This document shows positions 21,292-32,400 of a DNA stretch of 49,477 bases, in pieces. The first letter of the stretch is position 1, and each line of letters opens with the position of its first letter. The notes under the pieces were generated by a model. It worked only from the letters and a program-made list of their open reading frames with translations. It had not been told where the DNA came from and did not search any database. The translations under genes were made by a program, and so were the position numbers. Source of the DNA: Chrysomallon squamiferum (lineage: Eukaryota; Mollusca; Gastropoda; Neomphalida; Peltospiridae); contig CM022674.1 of the NCBI GenBank assembly GCA_012295275.1, positions 17,210,237 through 17,259,713 of the forward strand, in the 5' to 3' direction.

Positions 21292-21589
21292 GGAGACAGG
21301 GACACATTTCTAGCAACTCTGCTGCTTTCTTTGGAAACTGTGATGAAAACGTCAGAAACAATGAGTCAAACACTGACTGGTGAATAAATGTGTATTCATT
21401 GTCAGAACACTTCAAATAGGTACCACACATTTCATCAGCTGCCTTCTTTATAGCTGTGAGACCAGAGTTCAGACCAGTATTCAGACAGGCTTTCTCTAGC
21501 AGTCTTACTAATTTCATTATGTGACTGTCAGAGTCATTTTCAAATGGGTCCAGTAAATCAATGCTGAGACTGCCTTGTTGGAACAACAT
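21254..21589 (-). pseudogene. Gene A: winged-helix-like middle part, in its own frame
   Basis: Frame of 111 codons encoding LFQQGSLSIDLLDPFENDSD through NEYTFIHQSVFDSLFLTFSS, matching without interruption the middle of gene B (about 33360-33062). It is joined to the NTPase part by a 5-base difference near 21616-21632 and to the ankyrin part by an extra G near 21298-21301; both put gene A out of frame relative to gene B. The F-I-H-x-S-V-F-D motif is typical of the segment after the NTPase in nSTAND3 proteins. Confidence 0.8.
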
Positions 21590-22330
21590 CAGCAGTAGAA
21601 CCAGGTACTTTATCTGTGAATAATTTATCAGTTTTCAAATCTTCCAGTTGTTGTGTGAGATATTCTACAGGATTCTTAAAAAACTTAACTCCTCTATTCT
21701 GTGCATCACTTGAATTAACATAATACACACACACCTGAGGAAATCCTAACTCTGTACATGAACAGGAAATCACTGTCCCTTTATCCCATTCATTCATTGT
21801 AACATTCTTTTGTTTCAGATACTTGTTTAGAATTTTCGACTTCTCATCATAATTCAGACAACATTTATCGCTCTGCAGGTCAAGAAGATTATTTTCATTG
21901 AAAAGATCAAATTCCTTCAAATTGGCTATAATTTCTCTAAATATTTGTTTTCTTAAAGTAATAATACATCTCACACGCTTATCTTTAACAAGACTCCGCA
22001 CCTCTGGAAATAGCTGTTTCCAGCACGACACAAAATCTAATACAAGATTAGTTTTACCAAATATGTCATCAATGAGAACAATACATGGTTTATCTTTAGA
22101 CGCAGGAATGTATTTGAAATCAGAGTGATGAGTCATGATGTAAGAGTCTATTTTTTCTTCTTTCTCTATCTGTTTAATCATGTTCAGACCTAGAGTTGTT
22201 TTTCCTGAACCTGGACATCCTACTACAATCACAACACCATTCTTTTTCAAAAGTGTTACTCCTCTTTCTTCTGCTCTTGTTTCAACATAGACTCTCCAGT
22301 CAACTGAGTTTAACTGTGACCTGGTAGACT
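21558..22330 (-). CDS. Gene A: nSTAND3-type P-loop NTPase, start of the giant exon
   Basis: The exon starts at an acceptor (GTGATACAG, AG at 22332-22331) and reads WRVYVETRAEERGV, then the Walker A GCPGSGKTT, Walker B KPCIVLIDDIFGKTN, the basic segment VRCIITLRKQIF, and the FFKNPVEYLTQQLEDL helix, the order usual in nSTAND3 NTPases. The open frame continues upstream of the first KKNGVV, so that is not the start; translation begins in upstream exons. The phase (1) matches the 33-nt exon at 22616. The frame ends prematurely at 21558 through a frameshift. STAND NTPases act as nucleotide-driven switches in immunity and cell-death signalling; this role is inferred from family. Confidence 0.85.
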
Positions 22331-22615
22331 CTGTATCACAACATTAAAACAAAATAATATCTATTATTAACACCTTTTAAATATATTTTACTATTTAAAT
22401 ACAGATAATATAATTTTTGAAACTAGTCATCATCAGATGTGAAGTTTTAAAATAAAGCAGCAGTTATTTGCTATAATTTACTTGATCAGAATTTAATGAC
22501 AATACCATGATATCACAGTTTTAGATGGTGTAAAAGTAACAATGATTACGTTCTTATAAATTAACATCTTACAGAAGTAAAAAAAACTACTACATAAAAT
22601 AAAATAAGATTATAC
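22331..22615 (-). other. Gene A intron
   Basis: A 285-base AT-rich intron between the 33-nt exon and the giant exon; copied with few changes at 34107-34388. Confidence 0.7.
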
Positions 22616-22648
22616 CTTTCATATGGGACGCTCGTTCATCAGTCTTTG
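22616..22648 (-). CDS. Gene A: 33-nt linker exon
   Basis: Bounded by TCATTTCAG and GTATAATC, phase 1 in and out, encoding KTDERASHMK after the split codon. It is conserved base for base in copy B (34389-34421), and its phase joins the RHIM-like exon to the NTPase exon. Short exons of this kind cannot be proven without transcripts, but three-way phase agreement is good support. Confidence 0.6.
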
Positions 22649-22869
22649 CTGAAATGATATAAGAATAAAACAAGTAGTTTTTATATTATTGATGATGAGC
22701 AAAAGAGAATTATTAAAGTGATATGTACTGTTACTTTGTACTTTATTCATGGAACAGTCAACATATAACATTATTATTATATCTTTCTGATTTATTTTAC
22801 TATAATTATTACTACTACTATTAAAACTACTGTTGTTGTTATTTCTCACTATTCTAATACTTATTGTTG

Positions 22870-22926
<57 letters not shown>

Positions 22927-23036
22927 TCTTTAATGTTTTTCAGTAGTTGCAAGGGAAAATAATGACATATATTGGCTTGATTAATGTATGCTGAATTATC
23001 TTAATAAGAAAATCTAGATAAGATTGATGGCACTTA

Positions 23037-23079
<43 letters not shown>

Positions 23080-24726
23080 GCTGTGTGTGTGTGTTTGGGT
23101 GGGACGTCATAAGCACATAAGTCAAAAGTCCGCTGGCGTAACATTTGTTATTATGAATGTTATTTTAATTATTATTTTATAAATATTAACAAATCATAAA
23201 CTTCAAACATTTAGTTCCTAATTATAAGCACTCCTAGGTAGTCCATGACTTCAGTTTCTTCAAATTGTCCATCGAGTGTTAGGAAGGCTGCTTTGGATCT
23301 CACAGATTTGGGAGATTTTTAAATTACTGATTGGCCAGCATTAACATGTGTTATGACATTTTCCATATGGAACTGTTCTTATTTGATTGATGCAGGATTA
23401 AATTGTTCAATTTCACAACTTACAATAATTATTTCTCAGATCCATATGCAGATCATCCACTGCACACAATATGAATAAAATCTGTGATTTGTTAGTATTA
23501 TTGAATAAAACAATATGTTTTAAAACAGTGTAAAATTAAAATTCCTTATATTAAATGTCTGCATATATGTGTTTTTATGGGGTTTTTTATTGTTTATATA
23601 TACATGTATGTATGTATTGTCTATGTTTGTCTGGATGTTGTTCAGGTCACAGTCTCTGACACAAAAATACTAATGAGTATTTTGAGGCATATTCTAATAA
23701 ACAGGCAGACAAAAGAAAAGCTTCCATTTTCGACTTAAACTCACAGCCTACAAGTGTTATTTCTAAAAGTGTTTGTAGCTATATGAAGGACATACAGTAT
23801 AAAAAGTAAGTGTGTGCGTGTGTGTGTGTTTGTGTGAGTGTGAGTGTGTGTATGTGCTTTTGTATATATGATCAGCTATTGCTAAAACATGCATATTGAC
23901 ATAAGATAACGAAAATGACAATTTTATAAGCAGTTTCTAAAAAACAAAGGTGAGAAAAAATGTCTAACTGCAGATAATAGCAGATCACAGTATAATTGGA
24001 TAGTGCACTGGTTATTGGTTGAGGTAGGTCACACATGACCAGTGGGTTTTGTATTATTGGCAACATTAATGGGTTCAAGAAATTTAGTCAGTCTTTCATT
24101 TAATGAAAAATAAGTAATTTTGATATGGTAAAATTTAGCTATGTAGTTGCTAGAGGTCAGCACTGCAGTAAAATGACTTCTAAACAATTATTGAGTGAGC
24201 TATGTTATGCAGCTTGTCAGTTAATCAATCTAATTGTGTTGTTTTGCTTGTGTAGTACACTTCTGTTTTATCTTTCATCCAGTAAGATCACATACATACA
24301 TACATACATACACACATACACACACACACAAACACACAAACCATCTGAGAGTGCATTTACTTCTTAATTCTACAATATAAAATTCCTGAATGTTTCAGCA
24401 AATTATTGATTGGGTTTTCTTTTGCATGCTATTTACATATGTTTACAGTTTTTTGCCAAATGTATTTCTTGTGGACATGGCACATCAATATTAGAAACTG
24501 CTACAACATCAAAATACATGCATGATATATTGGAAAGGATATTGTATGTGAATGCCAAATATATTCATATCACAAAAAAAAAAAAAAAAGACTTGTCTCC
24601 TTTATCATAAGTGGTCACATGTGTGGATGTTGTTCATTTTACAGTGTCTGAGACAAAAGCACTAATGTGTATTCTCTTTTATACTAAACACGGACAGAAA
24701 AAGAAAACTTTCAATTTTCAACTTAC
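22649..24726 (-). other. Gene A intron with microsatellites and a decayed partial duplicate
   Basis: About 2.1 kb with (TTA)n at 22871-22923 and (TG)n at 23039-23078. The segment around 23620-23860 is a diverged copy of 24620-24870, the DNA around the RHIM-like exon (shared strings near GTCTCTGACACAAAAATACT and ACATACAGTAT), but the exon itself is not recognisable in it. The right part has CATA/CACA repeats near 24293-24335. Confidence 0.6.
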
Positions 24727-24813
24727 TAATGAACTTGTTTCCGGCTCCTATCTGAACCTTTTCACAGTGACTTACGTTTACTGTTGGTTTTGCATGTTGT
24801 ATTGTTTGAGTAT
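24727..24813 (-). CDS. Gene A: RHIM-like signalling-motif exon
   Basis: An 87-nt exon with acceptor TGTTTCACAG and strong donor GTAAGT, phase 1 at both ends. It encodes PTVNVSHCEKVQIGAGNKFI at its end. V-Q-I-G-x-x-N matches the RIP homotypic interaction motif core (I/V-Q-I/V/L-G followed by Asn), which forms functional amyloid in RIPK1, RIPK3 and ZBP1. In the predicted protein it sits after a Ser/Thr/Glu repeat and before the NTPase, where amyloid motifs are placed in other STAND receptors. The first codon is completed by the G left over from the exon at 25335, giving Asp. The match is by eye; amyloid function is inferred. Confidence 0.7.
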
Positions 24814-25334
24814 CTGTGAAACAGAGTAAATACATTTTTAAGGACAGCATACAGTATTAATACAGTCAATTAAACGTAGTACTGCATATAACAATATTTC
24901 ATTTAAAAATGTTTTTAACTGATTATATGCAGGTGCTATGCAATAAGTATTACTTTAAAGTATTAAAATGTATAACAGTAAATACAAGATTAATTGCAAT
25001 GGTCATGATGAAGCAAATAAACAGTAACTAAAGTGTATTTTGCTTTATGTTTTTAATCTGTGAAACAAAAACATGGTAAAAACTTTAAACGTAATTCATT
25101 ATCAGTATAACTTGTCAATTGTCTAATGCCTAAGATGTAACTAAACAATACATTGAAACAGTGTATTGATACAAATGTATATAGTACTTTTGTCATTTTA
25201 GAATTTACCAGCAATATATTGAAAGTAAACAATATATTGAAATATTATATTATTACAAATATAAAAATAATGTTGACTCTTTACAATTTCCTATTAAAAA
25301 AATAAACACTACATTGAAATGCTGTGTGTATTAC
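24814..25334 (-). other. Gene A intron
   Basis: AT-rich intron, copied at 42837-43354 with roughly one difference per 11 bases. Contains repeated AACA(A/C)TA(C/T)ATTGAAA strings. No other signal seen. Confidence 0.6.
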
Positions 25335-25804
25335 CACGACTGCTTGACACAGGTAGTTGTAAATGATGTTCTATACGAATGATGTCAAAGGAAAACTGAG
25401 ATGTGATGCCAGAGAGAGATACACTTGTCACATTGTCTAAGAGAGACACAGCTGTCACAGTCTCCCCAGAAGAAACAGCTGTCACAGTCTCTTCAGAAGA
25501 AACAGCTGTCAAAGTCTCTTCAGAAGAAACAGCTGTCACAGACTCTTCAGAAGAAACAGCTGTCACAGTCTCTTCAAAAGAAACAGCTGTCACAGTCTCT
25601 TCAAAAGAAACAGCTGTCACAGTCTCTTCAGAAGAAACAGCTGTCACAGTCTCTTCAGAAGAAACAGCTGTCACAGTCTCTGCAGAAGAAACAGCTGTCA
25701 GAGTCTCTTCGGGATAAACAGCTGCCACAGTCTCTGCAGAAGAAACAGCTGCTGTGTTAGAAGAATCTTCTGAACTCACATTTTTGTCATCCATATTCCA
25801 TGAG
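25335..25804 (-). CDS. Gene A: exon encoding a Ser/Thr/Glu nonamer repeat
   Basis: A 470-nt exon (acceptor TTTTTTACAG, donor CGTG followed by GTAATA; phase 2 in, phase 1 out). After SSWNMDDKNVSSEDS it holds about 12 copies of a nine-residue unit, AVSSEETVT, encoded by a 27-bp minisatellite, and ends SFDIIRIEHHLQLPVSSSR. The repeat is acidic, low in complexity and probably disordered, a spacer in front of the RHIM-like motif; Ser and Thr next to Glu could be kinase sites. Copy B at 43355 has only about three units and a frameshift. The opposite strand is also open but only as a mirror of the repeat. Confidence 0.65.
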
Positions 25805-26353
25805 CTGTAAAAAATAATATAATGATGTTTTATATAGAAAGGAAGAAATGAACTGTTTTATTTGCTTATTTTATTTACTTTCATATTGGTCAGACATAAG
25901 ATTTAGGAACAGTCAGATAACAAAAACAAAGAAACCTACTGCAGTCACTTCACTCTCTACTCTGTCTTATTAACAACAAGTGATGTTTTATTTATACCTA
26001 CCCACAAACAGTACAAACTATTGCACACATCAGGTGTTAAGCACTGCTAAAATGAAAACAGCTCAAGATTCCATCAGCAGGAATTGATCTAAATATATAC
26101 TACACCTTGCACACTTTACTAGAGACCTACATCTAGTACCTTCTATTAATACTAGCATTGACTCATAGACCGTATTCTCAATTTGGTTCTATAAATAAAT
26201 GCCTGGAACATTTTTATAAAGAATCAAATAAAATATGCTTAAAATAAATATACTCATTCTTTAAAAAGAGGTCTTTGATCATGTTATTTAGAAATACTCA
26301 GGAAAACACAATTTCACAAACCTAAAAACATAGTTCTAATTAATTAGTCTTAC
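25805..26353 (-). other. Gene A intron
   Basis: AT-rich intron of 549 bases, copied at 43632-44186. Nothing else recognised. Confidence 0.55.
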
Positions 26354-26486
26354 CTCATTTTGGATTTGTTCTCTTCCATCTTCTTAGGGGTTGGTGATGG
26401 GCTGACTGGGGCAGGTTCTGGCTCTGGGTTCCTGTGTTTCTCAGCTGTTCTGCTGCTCTGATTTACTAGTGTTATTCCACATTTTT
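26354..26486 (-). CDS. Gene A: upstream coding exon, Pro-rich
   Basis: A 133-nt exon between ATGTTTAG and GAG|GTAAGA. Only one of the three frames is open; it encodes CGITLVNQSSRTAEKHRNPE, then PEPAPVSPSPTPKK. Its phase-2 end fits the next exon, giving a Ser codon at the junction. The same exon is present at 44187-44319, identical over most of its length. No ATG precedes the open frame; either an earlier exon exists or translation starts at the ATG within MEENKSKM near its end. No domain is recognised. Confidence 0.55.
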
Positions 26487-28902
26487 CTAAACATTACAAA
26501 TATACATGTTCAGATAGTTCTGGATTCAGATTCATGTGAAGCATCATATTGATAATATTATAATCAATTCCTATCTTAGTTTTGTCAGACCTATTACTAA
26601 ATTATATAAACAATACAAATATAACTATACAATGAACATTTTTTTGAAGTAATATTCTTAGTCTTGTCAACTGTACTAAATTATTTTATATAAACAATAC
26701 AAATTAAAATATCACAAATATACACCTGAACATAATGAGTGAAAACGTGACAAGTAATTACAAAGTTGTGATGACTGACAACAGAATGATGTTCTATGTT
26801 TCTGAATGAGAGTTACAACTGATTTCACTGTGAGAGACCAGTGTATGATGTTTCATTGTTTTTCTTAACTGCAGCATGCTCAAATATCAGATTTTGAACT
26901 CCAGTGTTTAGCACATCTCTCATTCAGTGTCAACTTGGCACAATGGTGAACATCATAAACACAAAGATGACACAAAATAAGAATGCATTCCACAGTTATG
27001 CCTCAAACCTACAGGACAACAGCTTGACAACAATTACAGTCATCAGTCCATTAGTGAGCTCAACACTCTACATCCAACCTAATTTTGTAACTCTTCAAGC
27101 CTTGGCCAATCATGAGTCCAGCACATTTGTGGCATCAGTGAGCATTTTATGCACACAGTGGAAGTGGAATCAGCTTAGAACTGGGAATGAGTTTAGTTGA
27201 CAATTTGACAAATCCAACTTTTAACTGAAGAGATGAGTTGGATCCTACAGGCTGAATGTTTACTTGTCACTGAATCCTTTAACTACAGATGTAATCTAGA
27301 GACACTAAGCAACATATACTCTCTGAAACAGATTTCTTAAACTATTTCTTTAACACTTCAGCTCCACAGTTTCGAATAATGTGTTTGGTGTTAAATACTA
27401 CTTGGTAATTATATGACAAAAGAGTTATTTCAAAAATCCTATGTCCAATACTGGGATGCTTAACATTTCTTCAGGTGTATACTATATTTTCACTCTCTTA
27501 TGTTCTGTTTGTTGTTGTTTTGTTAGTATCTCTAATCATATTTACTTGTATTAATTTAAATCTAAAAGTATTTCATAGCTTATTTACTTATTTAGTACTG
27601 TAAGTTCTTAAAATTATTTTTTTTTGGAATAAGTCAATATGAACATATCTAATACTTTATATCAGGCTGACAAAACTGTTACATCTATTAAATAAATATT
27701 CTGTCTCTTTGTATATAAACACACTTTGAGTATTTGTAGACTTCAGCTTTTAATAAACTGCTATATTCTTCATACCAAATCTTGGTTACTTCATGATTTC
27801 ATGTTAATTTACAGACACATTTTATTTGTGCAGTGTTTGAAACTGTCATCTTAATACACCAGCAATACAGTAGTGACATCTATGAATAGTACAGTGTTCA
27901 ACTATTATCATATGTACAAAGACTTTCTTTATTTACTATTTATTTTTCAAAGATGATTTCTCCACACCATATATATGTATGTATTTGTAAAAAAAATAGA
28001 AAATAAAATAAATGTTTTAAAGTAATTCCATGCAGTTACATATGATTCTAGAGTAATTATAATAACCTGTGATTGTGTTTGAGTATGTATTCCTTCACTT
28101 AAATATTAAATGTAAATAAATTTTCAAAATAATAATAATAGTCATTACTCTATTATGTTTTTAAATTATTTACAGATAACTGAATCATAATTTTTCTACA
28201 CTAAGTATAATGATTTATATCAGATTGAAGATATATATACACAAACACACAGCTGCACTGGAAACAAATATTTTCTTCACTATGTCAAGACAAAAGGGGT
28301 AAAAACTGCTGTATTCAAAATGTTTGGATTAAAGTTAGTGTCACCTAACTGGGGTTCATTCATTACATAATACTTCTTCAAAACTGATTAAATATTTGAA
28401 GAAAGCAAAGAATATTCAGTGACTGAAAACATATCAACTTATTTTCTTTCTTAAATGAATTAAGTGACAGTTATTTTGTTATCTTGGAAAAGAAAAAGAA
28501 CACTGATCAGAGTTTCCACTTACAAACTCTTCAGTAAGTCCTGTTACTTCATTTTTGAAATGTAGATAAATAAATAAATAAATAGCAACAAAGGAAACAT
28601 TAGGTAACTAAGGTAAAAAATAATTTCATTTATTATTAACTATTTCTGGTATCAGACACAAATATGAAATTTGCTTATTGAAGTCAGTGTAATATATTTT
28701 ATGTAAAGGTTGAAAACTGTTACAGAAATAATTATAAGTAACAAACTACAACAAGAATGAAAAGTTATTTTTTAATAAAACCTGGACCTAGCCGGAGACT
28801 GGCTTTGACAACTAAAGTTTTATCAGTCTTGTACTGTACATTGCACACTTATAACATTACATTTTAATGTAACTCATTTAAACAAACAGAACATTTACTT
28901 AC
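26487..28902 (-). other. Putative 5' intron of gene A
   Basis: About 2.4 kb, duplicated at 44320-46728. It contains a plus-strand frame at 26904-27200 (98 codons; first ATG encodes MVNIINTKMTQNKNAF) that is open in both copies but has no recognisable family and no ATG at the frame start. No further exon was found. Confidence 0.5.
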
Positions 28903-28983
28903 AATTCAGTTTAACCCATCTTTAGACATTAGCTGCTGTATGTTAAACCAGTTGTCTGTAACTGACCATACAACTCTTCTGTC
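28903..28983 (-). other. Gene A: candidate 5' non-coding exon
   Basis: An 81-nt segment bounded by CTTTTGACAG and a strong GTAAGT donor. All three frames contain a stop, so if spliced it would be untranslated. It is kept at the same length at 46729-46809, and in degraded form near 47650-47740, so a functional element (first exon or promoter-proximal) is likely but unproven. Confidence 0.4.
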
Positions 28984-29277
28984 CTGTCAAAAGAACAATA
29001 CAAAACTTACACACTGATTTACCTTGCTTCATAAAATAATATTACCAAGTAAGACTTTACTTTATTATTATTATTATTATTATTATTATGACTATTGTAA
29101 TGAAAGAACTGCTGCCATTTACCCAAAATATTAATAAAAAATAAAAACAAAAATAAAAAACAAGAATTAAACACCAAAATACTAAAATTAAAAATAAAAT
29201 CCATAGCTGCAATTTTTCAAAATTAATTATCAAATCATTATATTGGCTCAGGATATGGATGATAACCAAAATGGACT

Positions 29278-29477
29278 NNNNNNNNNNNNNNNNNNNNNNN
29301 NNNNNNNNNNNNNNNNNNNNNNNNNNNNNNNNNNNNNNNNNNNNNNNNNNNNNNNNNNNNNNNNNNNNNNNNNNNNNNNNNNNNNNNNNNNNNNNNNNNN
29401 NNNNNNNNNNNNNNNNNNNNNNNNNNNNNNNNNNNNNNNNNNNNNNNNNNNNNNNNNNNNNNNNNNNNNNNNNNNNN
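29278..29477. other. Assembly gap of exactly 200 N
   Basis: Two hundred Ns, a size typical of a placeholder. The left side is non-coding DNA upstream of gene A; the right side is inside an ankyrin repeat of gene B. The rest of gene B's array, its stop and its 3' flank are missing, so the true gap is probably several kilobases. Confidence 0.97.
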
Positions 29478-32400
29478 CATGTTCCAGTAAAACGAAAACT
29501 AGTTTTGGTATATAAGAGGACTCATCTAGATCGTCAAGACAAACATCTAAATAGTAGTCTTTCAGATATGTAAACAGAAGAGTTTCACCTTTTCTGTTCT
29601 TAACATTTACATCAACACCTTTTTCAATCAGTGCTGTCACAATTTCTAGACTTCCATACTGAGCTGCCAAGTGTAAAAGAGAATTGTTATCATTGTCTGT
29701 TAAATTAGGATCAGCTCCTTGTTTTAATAAATCCAAACATATTTTGTATTTCTGAAACTTAAAAGCTGTAAAAAGAGGAGTTTCACCTTCTCTGTTCTTA
29801 ACATTTACATCAGCACCTTTTTCAATCAGTGCTGTCACAATTTCTGCATTTCCACATTTAGCTGCCAAGTGTAAAACAGTATTGTTATCATTGTCTGTTA
29901 AATTAGGATCAGCTCCATGTTCCAGTAAAACGAAAACTTGTTTTGGTATATAAGAGGACTCATCTAGATCGTCAAGACAAACATCTAAATAGTAGTCTTT
30001 CAGATATGTAAACAGAAGAGTTTCACCTTTTCTGTTCTTAACATTTACATCAACACCTTTTTCAATCAGTGCTCTCACAATGTCTAGACTTACATTCTGA
30101 GCTGCCAAGTGTAAAAGGGAATTGTTATCATTGTCTGTTAAATTAGGATCAGCTCCTTGTTTTAATAAATCCAAACATAGTTTGTATTTCTTCAACTTAA
30201 AAGCTGTAAAAAGAGGAGTTTCACCTTCTCTGTTCTTAACATTTACATCAACACCTTTTTCAATCAGTGCTCTCACAATGTCTAGACTTACATTCTGAGC
30301 TGCCAAGTGTAAAAGAGAATTGTTATCATTGTCTGTTAAATTAGGATCAGCTCCTCGTTTTAATAAATCCAAACATAGTTTGTATTTCTTCAACTTAAAA
30401 GCTGTAAAAAGAGGAGTTTCACCTTCTCTGTTCTGAACATTTACATCAACACCTTTTTCAATCAGTGCTGTCACAATTTCTATGTTTCCACTTTCAGCTG
30501 CTAAGTCTAAAACTGAATTGTTCTCATTATCTATTATATTAGGATCAGCTCCATGTTGTAGTAAAACCAAAGCTACGTTTGTCTCATAAAAGGACATAGT
30601 TGGATTTTCAACAAAATAAAATTTGTTGAATTTCAGAAATTTAGTAAGAGCAGTTTCACCTTCACTGTTCTTAATATTTACATCAACACCTTTTTCAATC
30701 AGTGCTGTCACAATTTCTACATTTCCATGTTTAGCTGCTAAGTGTAAAACAGAATTGTTATCATTGTCTGTTATATTAGGATCTCCTCGTTGATTTAGTA
30801 AATAAAAAAGTATTTGGTAATGCTGAAACTCAACAGCTGTAAAAAGAGGAGTTTCACCTTGACAGTTCTTAACATTAACATCAACACCTTTTTCAATCAG
30901 TGATATCACAATTTCTGCATTTCCACATTTGGTTGCTAAGTGTAAAACAGAATTGTTATCATTGTCTCTTAAATGAGGATCAGCTCCTTGTTTTAGTAAA
31001 TACAAAACTATTTTGTAATGCTGAAACACAACAGCTGTAAAAAGAGGAGTTTCACCTTGACTGTTCTTAACATTAACGTCAACACCTTTTTCAATCAGTG
31101 CTGTCACAATTTCTGCATTTCCACATTTAGCTGCTAAGTGTAAAATAGAATTGTCATTTTTCAGATTACCGTCAGCTCCATGATCAAGTAAAACCAAAGC
31201 TATTTTTGTCTTAACAGAAGACATTGCTAGATCTAAATAATCTAATTTGTCATAATTCAGAGCTGTAAAAAGAGGATTTTCACCTTTCCTGTTTTTTACA
31301 TTTACATCAACATCTTTTTCAATCAGTGCTGTCACAATTTCTTCATTTCCATGTTTAGCTGCTAAGTGTAAAACAGAATTGTTATCAATGTCTGTTAAAT
31401 GAGTATCAGCTCCTTGCTTTAGTAAATATAAAGGTATTTTTGGTCTGTGACATGTCAAGGATACATGAAGAGGAGTTTTATGTTCACTGTTAATTGCATT
31501 TATTTGAGCACCCTTTTTTATTACTTCTTTCACAACATCTATGTGAATTTCAGAGGCTATATGCAATGCAGAATTCTTGTAGTAATCTGTTATATGCGTA
31601 TCAGCACCATTTTCCAGTAAGAACAAAGCTACTTCCTTCCTGTTTCTCACAGCATTTACAGCTTCATGAAGTGGAATTTTTCCCTCAGTGTTTACTGCAT
31701 TAACATCAGCATTTTTCTTTATTAGTGATTTTATCATATCTAAGTCACCACGGAGAACTGAAAGATGGAGGGGTGTATATGAAGGCAACATGTCAAAATT
31801 AATTTTGACACCAAACAACATTTCAAATTCAATTTCTTCTTTAAACAATTGAATCAATTTCTGATTAACAGCTACATTCACATTTGGATCAGCTCCTTTA
31901 TCAAGAAGACACTGAACAACATCTGCACTGTTAAACATCACTGCCACTTTCAGTACCTGACTTTTCTTCCAGGTCTCATCTCCATCATTACATCTCTGCT
32001 CAATGAGAAAATTCACTGTATCAGTGGCTCCCCATACTGCTGCTGCTAAAAGTACTTTATCTCTGTTCTCATCATTTAAACAGTCAGGTTTCAGTTTTAC
32101 TATTTCTTTTATAACACCTGAATTACTCTGAGAAGCAGCAACAACACCAATGTCTTTAACTTTGTTTATTATATCAATGGTAACCAGTTTTTTAAAAAGA
32201 CGGCTAAGATCAACAACTTCTGAAGTCTTCGACTTCCCAAAATGCCATTTTCTTGAATTAAGTCTTACTTGTCTATGGAACCTAACCAATAACAGTTTAA
32301 TGGCGTTTTCCTTAATTTCACTGTTGTGTTTCTCATTTTTTATTATTTCAGCTAACAGACATGCAATTGTCATATTACCTGAACAAATAGCAGCATGTAA

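Noticed and set aside
22871-23078. Possible CRISPR-like or regular array
   Set aside because: Only TTA and TG microsatellites; no spacers, and the DNA is eukaryotic.
25403-25760. Plus-strand frames of 104 and 111 codons in the nonamer-repeat exon
   Set aside because: Mirror frames of a 27-bp repeat without stops; splice sites and phase agreement support the minus strand.
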